From: Azolla caroliniana
Lineage: Eukaryota; Polypodiophyta
Assembly: GCA_043228905.1 (NCBI GenBank)
Contig: JBHGNT010000018.1
Location: forward strand, 13,950,001-14,014,000
Direction: 5' to 3'
Length of the DNA stretch: 64,000 bases
Positions 10,665-21,306 of the stretch are shown in pieces (position 1 is the stretch's first letter; each line of letters begins with the position of its first letter). The position numbers and the translations under genes were made by a program. The notes beneath the pieces were generated by a model. That model was not told the origin of the DNA, made no database searches, and saw only the letters and a program-made list of their open reading frames with translations.

Positions 10665-11617
10665 TCATTAATTCTCTCTACTAGATGCTAAGGGCCCAAG
10701 AGCTCAATGATAGATGACATAATTTCATCTTGTATAGTGGCATTTAATGTCGGAGTAGTGTTGACAACCTTAATGGTGGCAACATGACATCCACCCCCAC
10801 CAAACCAACGCATCCTCATGTATGCACCCAAATTTGGGTGCTTCTCCATATTAACCAATACAACATCCTCTATTTAGTTGAACATACCATCTTGATCCAT
10901 CTTTCCTTCCTTTCGATGGATAATAAATTCATTCTTTCTTCTTTGACATTATAATAAATAGACATCCATTTGGCCATTGCAACATCTTCTTCTTCGATAA
11001 CAATATTAACAACAATGGCACATACATTATCATTATAGTCATTCAAAGATTCATTACACACTTCTTGAATCATTTCAGTAACAAATTTTCTAATCATATT
11101 ATTATTACCATAATTTAGTATTAGATGATCATGATTTCCATTTACATCATCATATTCAATATAATCAACCCTAATCTCATGTTTTCTCCTCACACTCACG
11201 CATCAACATATTACCCATATTATCATTATACACATCCCAAATCACTTTAACATCTTCTAGATAATCCTCACTTATAAGTTATACCCTTGTGATCATTACA
11301 CAAACCCAACATATCGCTATATTTTTGCATAAATGTTCTCATCACCACAAACCCTTATTACAATGAAATCCCTCATTTTTATTATCTTTTGATTTACTGA
11401 AACCCCTATTCTCATAAATTTTATTATGAAGAAATCCTTGCAATCTAAAACACATAATCCCTTATTATCACCCTCTTAGTGCTCACTCTCACCCTCATTG
11501 TTACCTTTAACGTTATCATAACCAAATCGACAAAAAATACATCACTTTTGATCATAAGAAACTTTACTCTTATCATAACCCTCACCTTCACCCTCATTGT
11601 TTCACTTTCCCTCATTA
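10665..11617. other. Low-complexity region next to the decayed chromovirus C
   Basis: Rich in ATCAT/ACCCT-type words. A 109-codon minus-strand frame at 10870-11199 is Asn/Asp/Met/Val-rich and has no recognisable domain. Several other frames at 11445-11709 are simple-sequence products (alternating Val/Met/Arg or Thr/Ile/Leu). I would not call a gene here. Confidence 0.5.
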
Positions 11618-11755
11618 CAATCATCATCAACATACAATACCTTACCATCATTAAAACCTATACCACATGTACCCTTATTGTCATCACAATCATCATCAAC
11701 ATACAATAACTTACCATCATCAAAACCTATACCATGTGTATCCTTCCTCGCTTGT
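11618..11755 (-). repeat. 69-bp tandem repeat fused to the end of an RT frame
   Basis: Two 69-bp units (11618-11686 and 11687-11755) with few differences. Read on the minus strand they give two copies of a 23-residue Gly/Asp-rich unit ([16 protein letters not shown] core), in frame with the RT of chromovirus C. Because the period is a multiple of three, the frame stays open into the repeat. Confidence 0.85.
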
Positions 11756-11839
11756 CCACGATTCTCATTACATCTATCGTATTCCTCAACACAATTGCAA
11801 CCGTGAAAGTTTCGGTCCCTTCCCTTGTTGTCATGAATT

Positions 11840-12720
11840 TCATCTTGTGTTTTGTAATGTGCTTCAGGAGTCCAAACAAATGCTTGATTTTTCTTGGTGA
11901 GTTGAGTGAGCGGCAATACAATCTTTGAATAATTCCATATGAATTTGCGGTAGAAGTTGACAAATCCAAGGAAACACTGGACATTGCAGACGGAACTCGG
12001 AGTATGCCATTCCAATATTGTTTGAATTTTCGTTGGATCCATGAAGATACCTTTGGATGAAATGGTATAACCCGAGAACTCAACTTCTTTGCAATCAAAA
12101 CTATAGTTCTCCAATTTGGCATAAAGACCATACTCTCTTAAGCATTGGAGTACCTTTCGTACATATGCATCATGCTCTGCATGTGTTCTAGAGTAAATCA
12201 ATAGATCATCTAAATAGATGATGAGAAAGATATCTAGAAAATCTCGGAAAATGTCATTTGCCATATGTTGAAACATGGCGGGAGCATTTGTGAGCCCAAA
12301 AGGCATTACTGTATACTTGAAATGGCCATACCGAGTGCGAAATGCAGTCTTCCACTCATCTCCCGGTCGAATACAGACAAGATTATATGCACCCCTTAGA
12401 TCAATTTTGGTAAAATGCTTTGCCCCACCAATGCGCTCTAAAAGACTAGAAATTAAAGGTAGAGCATACCTATTTCTTATTGTGACTTTATTTAATCCCC
12501 GATAATCCACAACCAAACGAGGTGAGCCGTCCTTTTTCTTCACGAAAAAGTTAGGAGCACCAGTTGGGGACTTTGAATGTCGAATAAACCCACTTGCAAG
12601 ATTCTCGTCGATGTATGCTCGAAGAACCTCAAGCTCCGTTGGTGACAGATTGTAGATCGGACCCCATGGTGGCTCTTTTCCTGGTTGTAGATCAAAGGGA
12701 CAATCTTATGGTCGATGCTT
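11840..12720 (-). pseudogene. reverse transcriptase of chromovirus C
   Basis: RT domain with the [20 protein letters not shown] core, [22 protein letters not shown] and the catalytic YLDDLLIYS box, all in one frame from the stop near 12706 down to 11840. It ends after the thumb ([12 protein letters not shown]) and a short piece of connection domain, then runs into the 69-bp repeats. The frame upstream of 12706 (linker with YADVFDKVKASVLPKHRP) is separated by one stop codon where the relatives have Tyr. Confidence 0.9.
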
Positions 12721-13415
12721 TGGAAGTACACTAGCTTTGACTTTGTCAAAGACATCAGCATATTCTTGGTACTTTTGAGGAATGTAGACCTCTGACTTAC
12801 CGTGAGTGTCAACAGAAGGTGCAATTGATATGGCAAATAAAAATAAATCTTCTTTTGCTCCTTCTTGGCATAATTGTTGTAGGGTGGTAGTTGAAATCTG
12901 ATGAACATGTTTGGTAGAGGATGAATTGGTAACACTATATTTTTCAAGGGAGGATCCTAGGTTTGACCCTTGACTACTATGTTTCCTTTTGAAGGGCACC
13001 TAATTTCTTATCGTCTCTAATCAATTCTTGGGTTGTGTAGCTCAAACCATGGCAAACCAAGGACTATTGGATGCTTAGGGCTACGGATTATGTTAAAGGA
13101 AACTACACATCCTAGATCACCTAAGAGTATGTGTATCGGCTCAGACTCCTCGAATATCTTTCTAGAAGCTATGGGGCATCATCAATCACTACTACAAAAA
13201 CTGGGCGAGGAAGTTTATGCAAGGGTATTTGATGTTTTCGGGCAAAATCTCTATCCATGAAACAAGATTTGGCTCCGGTATATAAGAGATCTGGGACATG
13301 AAGTTGACAACTTGGTGTCCTAACTTGTACTTGGGTAGAGAAAACTCTACTAACATGCTTGGAGGAGATGGAACCACACTAGGCTGTACAGATCTAGGAC
13401 TGTCCAACCAAACGG
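12706..13415 (-). pseudogene. protease and RT linker of chromovirus C
   Basis: The linker frame 12999-12706 matches the PKYQEYADVFDKVKAS region before RT in copy A. Upstream, at about 13240-13260, SGAKSCFMDRDF corresponds to the protease active-site region, with the preceding Asp lost through decay. The piece at 13407-13192 holds the start of the domain (MDSPRSVQPS, compare copy A). Several frame changes are present. Confidence 0.72.
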
Positions 13416-13559
13416 CTCTGATTTTGGCTGGACTTATTCACTTGACTCCTCTTCTAATTGGCTTAAGACCTCAAACTTATTGGATAGATTTGGATTACTA
13501 GAATCACTAGTTGGCACAATTTCAACGATGCTAAACTCATTTCTATTATCATAGTTAAT

Positions 13560-14390
13560 GTGATGTACCTAACGTCTCGGTCTGTGCGGGCAGTGAATGA
13601 CAATATGTCTTGGACCTCCACAATATAAGCATAGTCGATTTGCTCGATGACGTTGTTTCTCTTCATCCGATAACGGTCCTCGTTGCCGGGTCATATCAAT
13701 CTCCATCGGTGTCGGGCTATCAATTGGTGTTGGGTTACGTGCTTGCCGTGGAGTTGGGACGGGGCTATATTGTTGCCTTGGAGATTGTGCCGTCACTGAT
13801 GCATAAGTTGACGTAAATCTTGATGTTGTTTGTTGTTGTTGTCGCTCGGACCGACGCTCAAAAAGCCGATTATCACACCGTATTTCTCGGCTAATAGATT
13901 TTGTAAGGGATTTTGGATCCTTAGGGAAGGTAAGAAGTAAATCTTTTACATCTCCATGGAGGCCCGAACGAAACTACTCCATTAGGGCTTGTTTGTCCCA
14001 AGGAATATCACTTGCAATGAGACGAAAATTGGCTGCATACGTTGATGCTGGTTGATCCCCTTGCCACAGTGTGCGAATCCTATTGATTGTCGTTCTTACA
14101 CTATCTGTGTCTCCGAAGCAAGCTGTAAACTCTTTGATAAATTCTTCAATGTTGTTAAGTAGGGGAGAATTTGCTTCTAGCATTGGAGCAAACCATGACA
14201 ATGTTGTGCTAGTCAATAAAGTGCCCACTAACCCGACTCGACATGAATCCGTCAGATAATGCGTGGGATGCATCTGGATCATCAACCGCAGTTGATTTAT
14301 AAAACCCCGAAAATGTGCTCTTGAACCATCAAATTTAGTCGGGAGGCTGATTTTGGGCTTATTATAATAGAATGAGTGCAAGGATAAGTT
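13560..14390 (-). pseudogene. gag and zinc knuckle of chromovirus C
   Basis: The capsid part at 14381-13974 begins KPKISLPTKFDGSRAHFRGF and continues with a typical gypsy gag core (LTSTTLSWFAPMLEANSPLL, then the TTINRIRTLWQGDQPASTYA region). At 13620-13569 a knuckle reads CLYCGGPRHIVIHC, in which the Gly before the His is changed. A Thr/Pro/Gln-rich linker joins the two. Confidence 0.8.
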
Positions 14391-14394
14391 GGAT

Positions 14395-14725
14395 ACAAGG
14401 TAGGCTTGGAGCTGAAGATTGGTGTTGATCTGAACTGATTTGATATCATCTATTTGTCTCTATGTATAGGTTTTTATAGAATAGCTTAGAGATTTCTAGA
14501 ATGTTCTAGAATGTTCTGAACCTAGAATATTCTAGGATGCTCCAGAAGATTTCTAGAATGTTCTAGAGAGTTCCAGAAGTATCTCTGATACAATAATCAC
14601 TATGAAAAGTAGCCTTTATCATTTCACGTCCTGATAAGTTACCTTAATGGTTAGGCTTCGAATTTCATAATATGAAGTCCTGGGTTCAAGTCAAGGTGAA
14701 GCATAATGTTCACGGACTCGTGACA
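14395..14725 (-). repeat. 5' LTR of chromovirus C (inner end uncertain)
   Basis: In the minus direction it begins TGTCACGAG at 14725. It shares with the LTRs of A and B the antisense tRNA-like module near the start and repeated TTCTAGAATGTTC-type words. The inner end is not clear because the LTR-gag junction has been deleted. Confidence 0.6.
14632..14697 (+). other. tRNA-like module in the LTR of chromovirus C
   Basis: A box TACCTTAATGG at 14640-14650 and B box GGTTCAAGTCA at 14683-14693, exactly 32 bases apart. Plus-strand sense, so antisense to the minus-strand element, as in the other LTRs that carry this module. The A box is weaker than in the other copies. Confidence 0.62.
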
Positions 14726-14804
14726 CCTTGTGTGCCGGCTCCAACGCTAAGGTGAAGCATAATGTTCACGGACTCGTCACACCTTGTGTGCCGGCTCCAA
14801 CGCT
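14693..14804. repeat. 56-bp tandem duplication at the LTR edge
   Basis: Units 14693-14748 and 14749-14804 are nearly identical (one visible change, CTCGTGACAC against CTCGTCACAC). The first unit contains the outer LTR end, so the duplication happened after or during insertion and includes both LTR and flanking bases. Confidence 0.9.
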
Positions 14805-14805
14805 A

Positions 14806-14938
14806 TATTGTTTGTTCCTTCCACATAGCTCTAGTAACCATGCCCTAATAGATACTGGTGCATTTTATATGACCAGGATGCATAGTTGCTCCGGTCGATC
14901 TTTTCGGTGGGAAGCAAACTTGCCATACCTCTGTCCAT
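14806..14938 (-). pseudogene. start of copia gag, truncated
   Basis: ATG at 14938 (minus strand), then MDRGMASLLPTEKIDRSNY and the ASWSYKMHQYLLGHGY core of a copia gag (UBN2-type). A stop replaces Trp after HGY. The frame is lost at the junction at about 14806. Confidence 0.85.
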
Positions 14939-15035
14939 CTTGGTTCTCTTATGTTCTTCACCGGGTGTTAGGGTTTGTCTTCGGAAGCGACTGTCAGCTG
15001 TAGAGGAGTCTCAACCCTCGTGCTTTGATACCATA

Positions 15036-15457
15036 TGAAAGTTAATATGCAGAAGCGTATGACAAACCGGCTCAGCCGGATACCAACAGAACGTAGAGAA
15101 GAAGGTTTAATAGAGGCCTTACACAGAAAATCCACGAGAGAGACAGAGAGAGAGAGCAGAACATAAACTCTATTCGAAAATAATAATCCTTTGTGTACAT
15201 AGAATGTGCGCAGAGAGCACTTTTATACAAGTCCATAAAGGACTGACAGAAGTACTGACATGTACTTCAATGCTCATACGAGCGACTGACACTGACTCCC
15301 AAAAATATGCCTACGTACAAGGCTGGATCCGTAGGCCTCTAATGGCCTACCAGTTTCAATCTGATCCGGCTCTCCGACTTGGTTCCTGGCTCTGTATATC
15401 ATTTGGACACCGATCCGATTCACCATTCCGGATCCGATTGAGCTTGTTCGCTCAACA
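15036..15457 (-). repeat. 5' LTR of copia family 1 with primer binding site
   Basis: 422 bp, from TGTTGAGCG (15457) to CTTTCA (15036) on the minus strand. TATGGTATCAAAGC follows at 15035-15022, a primer binding site for initiator Met tRNA with one change. It shares GAGCATTGAAGTAC, GTCAGTCC and the TATA box TTGTATAAAAG with the LTRs at 19934 and 61147. Confidence 0.9.
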
Positions 15458-16606
15458 ATTCTCTTTTCCTAGCTTGCATACATGCATTCTCTATTCCTAG
15501 CTTGCATGGATCTTCATACATTCTCTATTCCTAGCATACATACCTCTACCTTCTTGTATAAATACTCAGATGCACCTTTATTCTAATCAAGGTGAACACC
15601 ACCAATTATAGAATCATAAGTCGAGTTCTTGTTCTTTTTCTCTCTCCTAGTTCTTAGTCTCGTCTTGGTTCTACTCTATTATACTCGTCCGTGATAGAAA
15701 CGAGCGAGCTACGAACAATCGACACAAGGCTGAAATCAAGAATCGGACTTAATCATACGAACAATCAGACCCATTCATACGAAGGACGATTCGAACACGT
15801 TGATTCGACCAACTCGAACCAGCTGAACCTTGAGGCTAGTTGAATCAAGCTAGACATCAACTTCATCTTCGTCAACTCGGCTCTATGTCGACTGACTTGT
15901 AATATAAATTTAGATTAATTTTATGATCTAGGTTTACGGGGGAGATAACCACAATCACTTCTACATGTAGGAAAGAGTAATCCCGTTACACGGGAATTTG
16001 TTGGCATAATGAGCCGACTCCTTCTACTTTGTACTCTAGTGTGAACACGTCCAAATAGTTAGGGCTTAATATATAAGCTATAACCTAACATTGTAATAAG
16101 TCTTCTTGATCATTCTTGTATATCTAAAGTCTGAGAGAGAGAGAGAGAAGAAATATAGAGAAAGCTTCCATTTGAGCTCAAACGGTGTCTATGATTTATT
16201 CATATTCTCTGTGTTGTTTGATGTGCACATTCACCAATAGGTTCTCACTTGCTTCCACACATTATTTCCCACACCTGGTGGGCAATAGGAGTGTAGGGAT
16301 GGTTGATGATAACTCCTCAATAGGCTCCATGTTTACCTAATAATCATAAAAAAATGACAAATGTTTTCATAACTATTTGTGTGCATGAATGTATAATCTC
16401 TAACACAATTAAATGTGTATGATTATATTATGTGTGTATAATGCCATGTGTGTAGTGTGTATGAACGTATAAATGTTAGAATGTGTTTGTGTATGTATAT
16501 GATTAAATGTGTGTGTATGAATGTGTTTGTATGTGAAAGTATGTCTTTGATTGATTAAATGTGTATGTATGAAAGTGTAGAAATGTTTGAATGTGTTTGT
16601 ATGACA
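15458..16606. other. Unassigned spacer, possibly containing an old LTR
   Basis: No gene seen. The word TTCTCT(A/T)TTCCTAGC(T)TGCAT recurs at about 15460-15535. A TATAAATACTC box near 15558 followed by a CT-rich stretch resembles an LTR or a promoter, but I see no second copy and no coding region. (GA)n occurs at about 16133-16148. From 16370 the sequence becomes TGTG/TATG-rich. Confidence 0.4.
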
Positions 16607-16759
16607 ATCATAGTTCTAGCCATATGTCCCATTCGTGTCATACTCAAACGCCAATATTCGTATCATACTCATACGTGAAAAGGCTCCAAGTATGATTGAA
16701 ATCCATACGCGGTACATAGATATATTATATATACATATGGTGTATATGGTGTACATAGT

Positions 16760-16812
<53 letters not shown>

Positions 16813-17203
16813 TGTGTGGTCTAGAGAGAGAAGCCCTGTTTTGCATGTGTGAGGAGACAGTGATTGAGTGTATATCTAGACTCTAGAGAGAGAGAGAGAG
16901 AGAGGAGCTATGGGTTTTGTCTGTGTGAGGGAGTATGTAATATGTATATTAGATATCTAGATTTTGTAGAGAGAGAAAATATGTCAATTCTCGTGTGAGA
17001 GAGAGAGAGAGAGAGTGTGTATGTGTGTTAGATGTCACTTCAATTCACAAAATATTATGAATATCAAAAATTAAAAAAACAAAAAAAAAGTCAAAAAAGT
17101 CAAAAAAAAAAGCCAAACGAATATCGCGTATCATACGCGTACGTTTGCAAACGTTCGCGTACGTCCAGTAAATTGGACGTACGCGAATATTAGGAACTAT
17201 GAT
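16607..17203. mobile_element. Possible MITE-like element
   Basis: A 597-bp segment with a perfect 10-bp terminal inverted repeat (ATCATAGTTC at 16607-16616; GAACTATGAT at 17194-17203), flanked on both sides by GACA (16603-16606 and 17204-17207), as expected for a target-site duplication. It has no coding capacity. It contains several (GA)n runs (about 16771-16811, 16885-16901, 16998-17014) and a strong palindrome near the right end. The repeat is short, so chance cannot be excluded. Confidence 0.42.
17154..17187. repeat. 14-bp perfect inverted repeat
   Basis: TTCGCGTACGTCCA (17154-17167) and its exact reverse complement (17174-17187) are separated by 6 bases. The CpG/TACG-rich hairpin differs sharply from the AT-rich surroundings. 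It sits 16 bp inside the right end of the MITE-like segment. Confidence 0.93.
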
Positions 17204-18179
17204 GACAGTATGAATGTGTGTATAATTTAGTAAGTGTTCATATGATTATATAAATATATAAATGTTTGTACAAATGTATGCTTGTATGGGATTCAATTAG
17301 TGCATGTGTAGGATTGAATAAATGCGTGCGTGTATATTCTAGTTCTATGTACGTGGTGTATGTGTATGCTCATGTTAGTTTTTCATGTATGTGTATGTGT
17401 TATTTTTACCTATGTGTAAGTGTGTAATTGTACATATAATTGCATATGAATGTTGTCGTGGTATATGAATGTATAATTGTGTATACATCTATGTTTAATT
17501 TTGTAAACTTTATTATATCTATGTGTACAAATGTATAAATCTCTGTGCATTATTGTTTGTGTATGTCTATGGTTTTTTATGTATATGCATATATGTATGT
17601 TGATGCATGAATTTTTGTATGTGCATGCTTGTTGATTTTGTGTGTGTGCGCTTTTGTTGATGTATGAATTTGTGTGTGTTTAGTTGATTTCTATGTGTAT
17701 GAATGTGGTATTTAGACTTGTTGATGCATGAATTTATGTATATGCATGTTTGTTGATTTCTATGTGTATGATTGTGTTTGTTGATGCATGAATTTGTGTT
17801 TATATGCATAATATAAATCCTAATCCTAACCCTAAAAATACTTGTAAATTGAGGAGGAGGGGAGCTCAACATCGCTATGTTGTGGCAAGAGGAGAAGTAT
17901 ACCCCTTTCTTATATTCTCTTAAAAAAAGTTTGATAACCATGTCACAATGCAACACATTTTGATGCATGTCAATTTGCGACGTCTTGTAGTGTGGAGACA
18001 TGCACTTAATGCATCATTGAGTGACACATTTTGGGAATCTGGATCACAACACAATGTTGGCAAGGTCTTAATCTTTGCCATTCTTAACCTTCAAGGTTCA
18101 AATTTAGACAATATTAGCGACATAAGTCAAGTTGGTCGTCCTCGAGTTGTAAACTATTGACACAAATGTTTCCCATGAA
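17204..18179. other. TGTATG-type simple sequence and spacer
   Basis: 17210-17830 is imperfect TGTATG/TGTGTA repeat with a higher-order unit containing TTGTTGATGCATGAATTT that recurs several times (about 17595, 17650, 17718, 17780). 17830-18180 has no clear content but could be the decayed upstream part of the LINE that follows. Confidence 0.6.
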
Positions 18180-19520
18180 ATCGATAAACTTCTCATCAAG
18201 AGTAGAACACACAATTCCTCATCAATCGTCTTCCTTGATCCGACAACTAGGAGTATAGAAGTGAAAACTCACAAGAGGAAATTATATTGTTGTTTTGTGG
18301 AATTTTGCAGAGCCTTTGACAATATCCCTAAAGAATGGTTGTTTGATAGGTTTAAAGATTGCAGATACCAAATGACATGATTTGGGCAATCTATGCTTTA
18401 TATGAGCAAGTCTTCAAGTGTGTATGTTATCCAAGTTGTCTATCTAATTGCTTCACTAGCACCATTGGTGTAAAACAAGGTTGTCCCCTATGATTTTATC
18501 TTTTTGGGATCTACATTAATGAGATTACTAATTTTATTGCCCGTAAGGAAGGCAACGGAGTGTGCAAGTAAATATCTTGCTTTATGCTAATGATATAAAT
18601 TTTTACTCTCCGAGTTTGAACACAACCTACAAAGGCACCCTAATGCATTATATGACTTTTGCATACAAAGAGGACTAATAGCGGATCTAGGGAAAACTAA
18701 AGTCCTTATCTTCCATACATCTCCTCAGGTTAGGAATAAATGTCACCTAACGCTCTCTAATAGACTAGTTGAGGGAATCACATCACATATATATCTTGGA
18801 GACACTTTTAGTGCTTGCTCAAGTAAATTTTCAATGACATAAAGATAGGCTATCCCTCTCACTTTTAGAGAGACAAGGCCACCAGACATACTTGTAAGAC
18901 CCATGAACAAAGGGGTGGTTATTTGACTCATTAGTAACCTCGTCCTTCCTATATGCAGTGGTGGTTTGGGTTCTGGGGCTACCAACTTTCATACAATCAC
19001 AATTAGGGTGACCATTGGTCATATGATGCTATGACAACAAATCTAAAAGCAAATGAATAGTGCCACATGCAATCATTAGCGTAAATTTCACTTTACGGGC
19101 CTATACTACTAGAAGCATGTTTTCAACTACTAGTTTTTATTAATAGGATACAGAGCCAATTATCTAATAAGATATTGCATCAAGTTTTCTAGGAATCTCA
19201 ATCTTTCTATGAATCTGGAGATACCAACTATGATAGATAAAACTTTAATCTCATCTGGGGACCGTAATAAAGTGATACACTAAGAAATATGGTAGATTTA
19301 TACTCGTCATAGATAGATCAACCCACTAGAGCCACTCCCATCTAAAACATTGTACTATAAGGAATATTTCATGCATTTCTCTAATCTAGGTTTTATTATA
19401 CAACCAAAATAGCTAGATATTTTCTTAGCAAACACACTAAGGATTTCCATTGGACAACTTAGGGTATCATCCCACCAACTTGATATTGAAAAAGTGTTGA
19501 ATACGGTCATATAATGGACG
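18180..19520 (+). pseudogene. LINE (non-LTR retrotransposon) reverse transcriptase, degenerate
   Basis: In shifting frames the plus strand reads motifs in the order expected for a LINE RT: FVEFCRAFDNIPKEWLFDRF (catalytic Asp region), LYEQVFKCV, TIGVKQGCPL near 18460, LYANDI near 18583 (FADD box with both key residues changed), a DLGKTKVLIF segment, YLGDTF near 18795, then GWLFDSLVT. The C-terminal segment LRVSSHQLDIEK lies near 19455. LINEs copy their RNA at a nicked target site. Many stops show an old dead copy. No endonuclease domain or poly(A) tail is recognisable. Confidence 0.78.
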
Positions 19521-19559
19521 TATTCACATTACCCCATTGGAAAAAGATTAAGCTATTTC

Positions 19560-19833
19560 TGGAGATAGTCGAAAGGGCAGTTGCCCTAGTTTGGTTAGTA
19601 TATAACCAACTTTGTAACCTAGTTTGTAGGCATTGTCATTTTTTTATTCTTGAATAATACAGTTTGTATTTGTGCCTCTCAGGTTCCATCTGTCACTCTC
19701 TACTTTGTTGCAAATTGTTTCTGATACATCTTTGTTCTTTGTTCTCTTTCATCAACTTGTCGTTTATTCCCATACAATGTTGTGTTGTAATCATCTACTC
19801 ATAGACAACCCATCTCCAATAGCTGGTATTAGA
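19560..19833 (+). repeat. Possible remnant of a second copia-type LTR with primer site
   Basis: TGGTATTAGAGCT at 19821-19833 resembles an initiator-Met primer binding site with one change. It follows a CT- and T-rich stretch with a TTGAATAATACAG site that could be the R/U5 part of an LTR. No gag follows before the copia LTR at 19934, so only a fragment would be left. Confidence 0.32.
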
Positions 19834-19933
19834 GCTCAAGGTTCATGGTGCTAGTCGCCTTGTGTCTATGCAACATTAACACTTCTGTTTACTTGTTAAA
19901 GACTTCCAATTTGTTGGATATCTACAACAAAAT

Positions 19934-20347
19934 TGTTGAGCGAGCAAGCTCAACATGATCAGGATTGGCCGAATAAGCCAAGAGCCGGATGGGTGTCTGG
20001 ATCTGAGTGTAACCGGTAGGCTGTTAGAGGCCTACGATTCTAGCCTAGTACGTAGGCATATTTTTAGGAGTCAGTGTCAATCGCTTGGTATGAGCATTGA
20101 AGTACTTGTCAGTACTTATGTCAGTACTTATGTCAGTACTTATGTCAGTCCTTTTAAGGACTTGTATAAAAGCGCTCACAAAGCACATTGTATGTACAAA
20201 GTTTTTACAAAGCTTTTTGAAATAGAGGTTCATTGTCTTGCTCTATGTGTGTCTCTTTCTCTAACCTACTCTATGTATTCCATTCTCTGTGGTTTTTGCA
20301 GTTGGGCCGGTTGTGATCTGTTTAACTTCCGCATATTTGTCTTTACA
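19934..20347 (+). repeat. 5' LTR of copia family 1
   Basis: 414 bp, TGTTGAGCG to CTTTACA. The U3 carries three tandem copies of GTCAGTACTTAT at about 20108-20150, just upstream of GTCAGTCC and the TATA box TTGTATAAAAG near 20161. The two related LTRs (15036-15457 and 61147-61529) have only one or two such units. The repeats lie where enhancer elements usually sit. Confidence 0.92.
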
Positions 20348-20360
20348 TGGTATCAGAGTG
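20348..20360 (+). other. Primer binding site, initiator Met tRNA
   Basis: TGGTATCAGAGTG directly abuts the LTR. The first eleven bases match the complement of the 3' end of plant initiator Met tRNA, the usual primer for copia elements. Confidence 0.92.
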
Positions 20361-20446
20361 TGAGGGTTAGAACATCCTCTGTTGCCGACAAGAGCTTTCA
20401 ACACAAACCAAGACCTAACACCCAGTAAGAATAGACAAGAAGAGAA

Positions 20447-21250
20447 ATGGACAGAGGTATGGGAAACTCGCTTCTGACAAAGAAGCTCGACAAAAACAAC
20501 TACGCATCTTGGTCGTACAAGATGCACCGGTACCTACTCGGACATAGGTACTGGAGTTATGTCGAAGGAGAAAATGATGCAACACCGGATTCGACACATA
20601 GGGGTTTTCTAGCCTGGGAACAGATGGCAAGCAGAGTTCTCTATTGCTTTGCATCTAGTGTTGATGATCAACTACTGAGCTACATCTGGGACACCAAAAC
20701 GCCAAAGGAGGCTTGGGGAAATCTAAAGAAGATGTTCGCTGCAAGCACCACATCCAGAAAGCTACTTCTTAGACAGGAGCTAAGCAACGTTCGACAGAGA
20801 GACATGTTGATGGCTGATTATATCTTCCAGATCAAGGAAATCTACGACTCTCTTGCCTCCATCAACGTGACTGTCGAGGAGGACGAAATGGCCCAAGTCT
20901 ATCTCGGTGGGTTAGCATCTAAGTTCGGATCATTTTGGACGGCGGTCTGCACAAGAGAGAGAGTACGACGTCATTCTTCGAGTTGCAATCGGTGCTTCTC
21001 GTTGAAGAGAACCGCACGGGTGTGTCGACGAGCATGCATACCAACAACAAAATGTTGTACACGGAGGAGGATAGAGCCCGTTGTCGTGGTGGAGGAGGCG
21101 GGTTGGCATGCAATGGAGGCGGCCGACAGGTGCAAAAGCAAATGCATAATCATCATGCCAATAGCAGTTCTGGACCCTCCGAGAGCAGGGGGAGTCAAGG
21201 TGGTGCCGGAAATCGACAATCTAAGGCCAACACGGTGTGGGTGTAGTTGT
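20447..21250 (+). pseudogene. copia gag (UBN2 type)
   Basis: Starts MDRGMGNSLLTKKLDKNNYA at an ATG 99 bp after the primer site. The capsid-like core is intact (KLLLRQELSNVRQRDMLMADY, then the region up to YLGGLASKFGSFWTAV). At about 20950 the frame shifts by one base. The correct continuation is in the frame read by 20935-21246, with LQSVLLVEENR and a Gly/Asn-rich tail, and no zinc knuckle is found. Gag would form the virus-like particle. The frameshift makes this copy defective. Confidence 0.85.
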
Positions 21251-21306
21251 GGTTCATGCGGTGAAGTCGCAGGAACTAAGGTTAACGAGAGTTCGGGCAA
21301 ATTTTG

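Larger units (their letters stand above)
11840..14725 (-). mobile_element. Ty3/gypsy chromovirus copy C, truncated
   Basis: Minus-strand relative of copy A. In the 14725-to-11840 direction it reads LTR, gag, zinc knuckle, protease and RT. It is cut off in the connection region shortly after FVWTPEAH at about 11845, where low-complexity DNA begins. RNase H, integrase, chromodomain and 3' LTR are missing. The join between LTR and gag is also shortened, because the 5' part of gag present in copies A and B is absent. Confidence 0.88.
14806..15457 (-). mobile_element. 5' end of a Ty1/copia element (family 1)
   Basis: Minus-strand fragment holding a complete LTR, primer binding site and the first 40-odd codons of gag. 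It is then cut off by the 56-bp repeats next to chromovirus C. It is the same family as the copia at 19934 (gag start MDRGM, then NYASWSYKMH). Confidence 0.9.

Noticed and set aside
10870-11199. 109-codon minus-strand frame
   Set aside because: Asn/Asp/Met-rich, next to low-complexity DNA and without a recognisable domain. Not enough to call a gene.
17815-17840. Telomere-like CCTAATCCTAACCCTAAA
   Set aside because: Only about two units, and inside TGTATG-type simple sequence. It is too short for an interstitial telomere.
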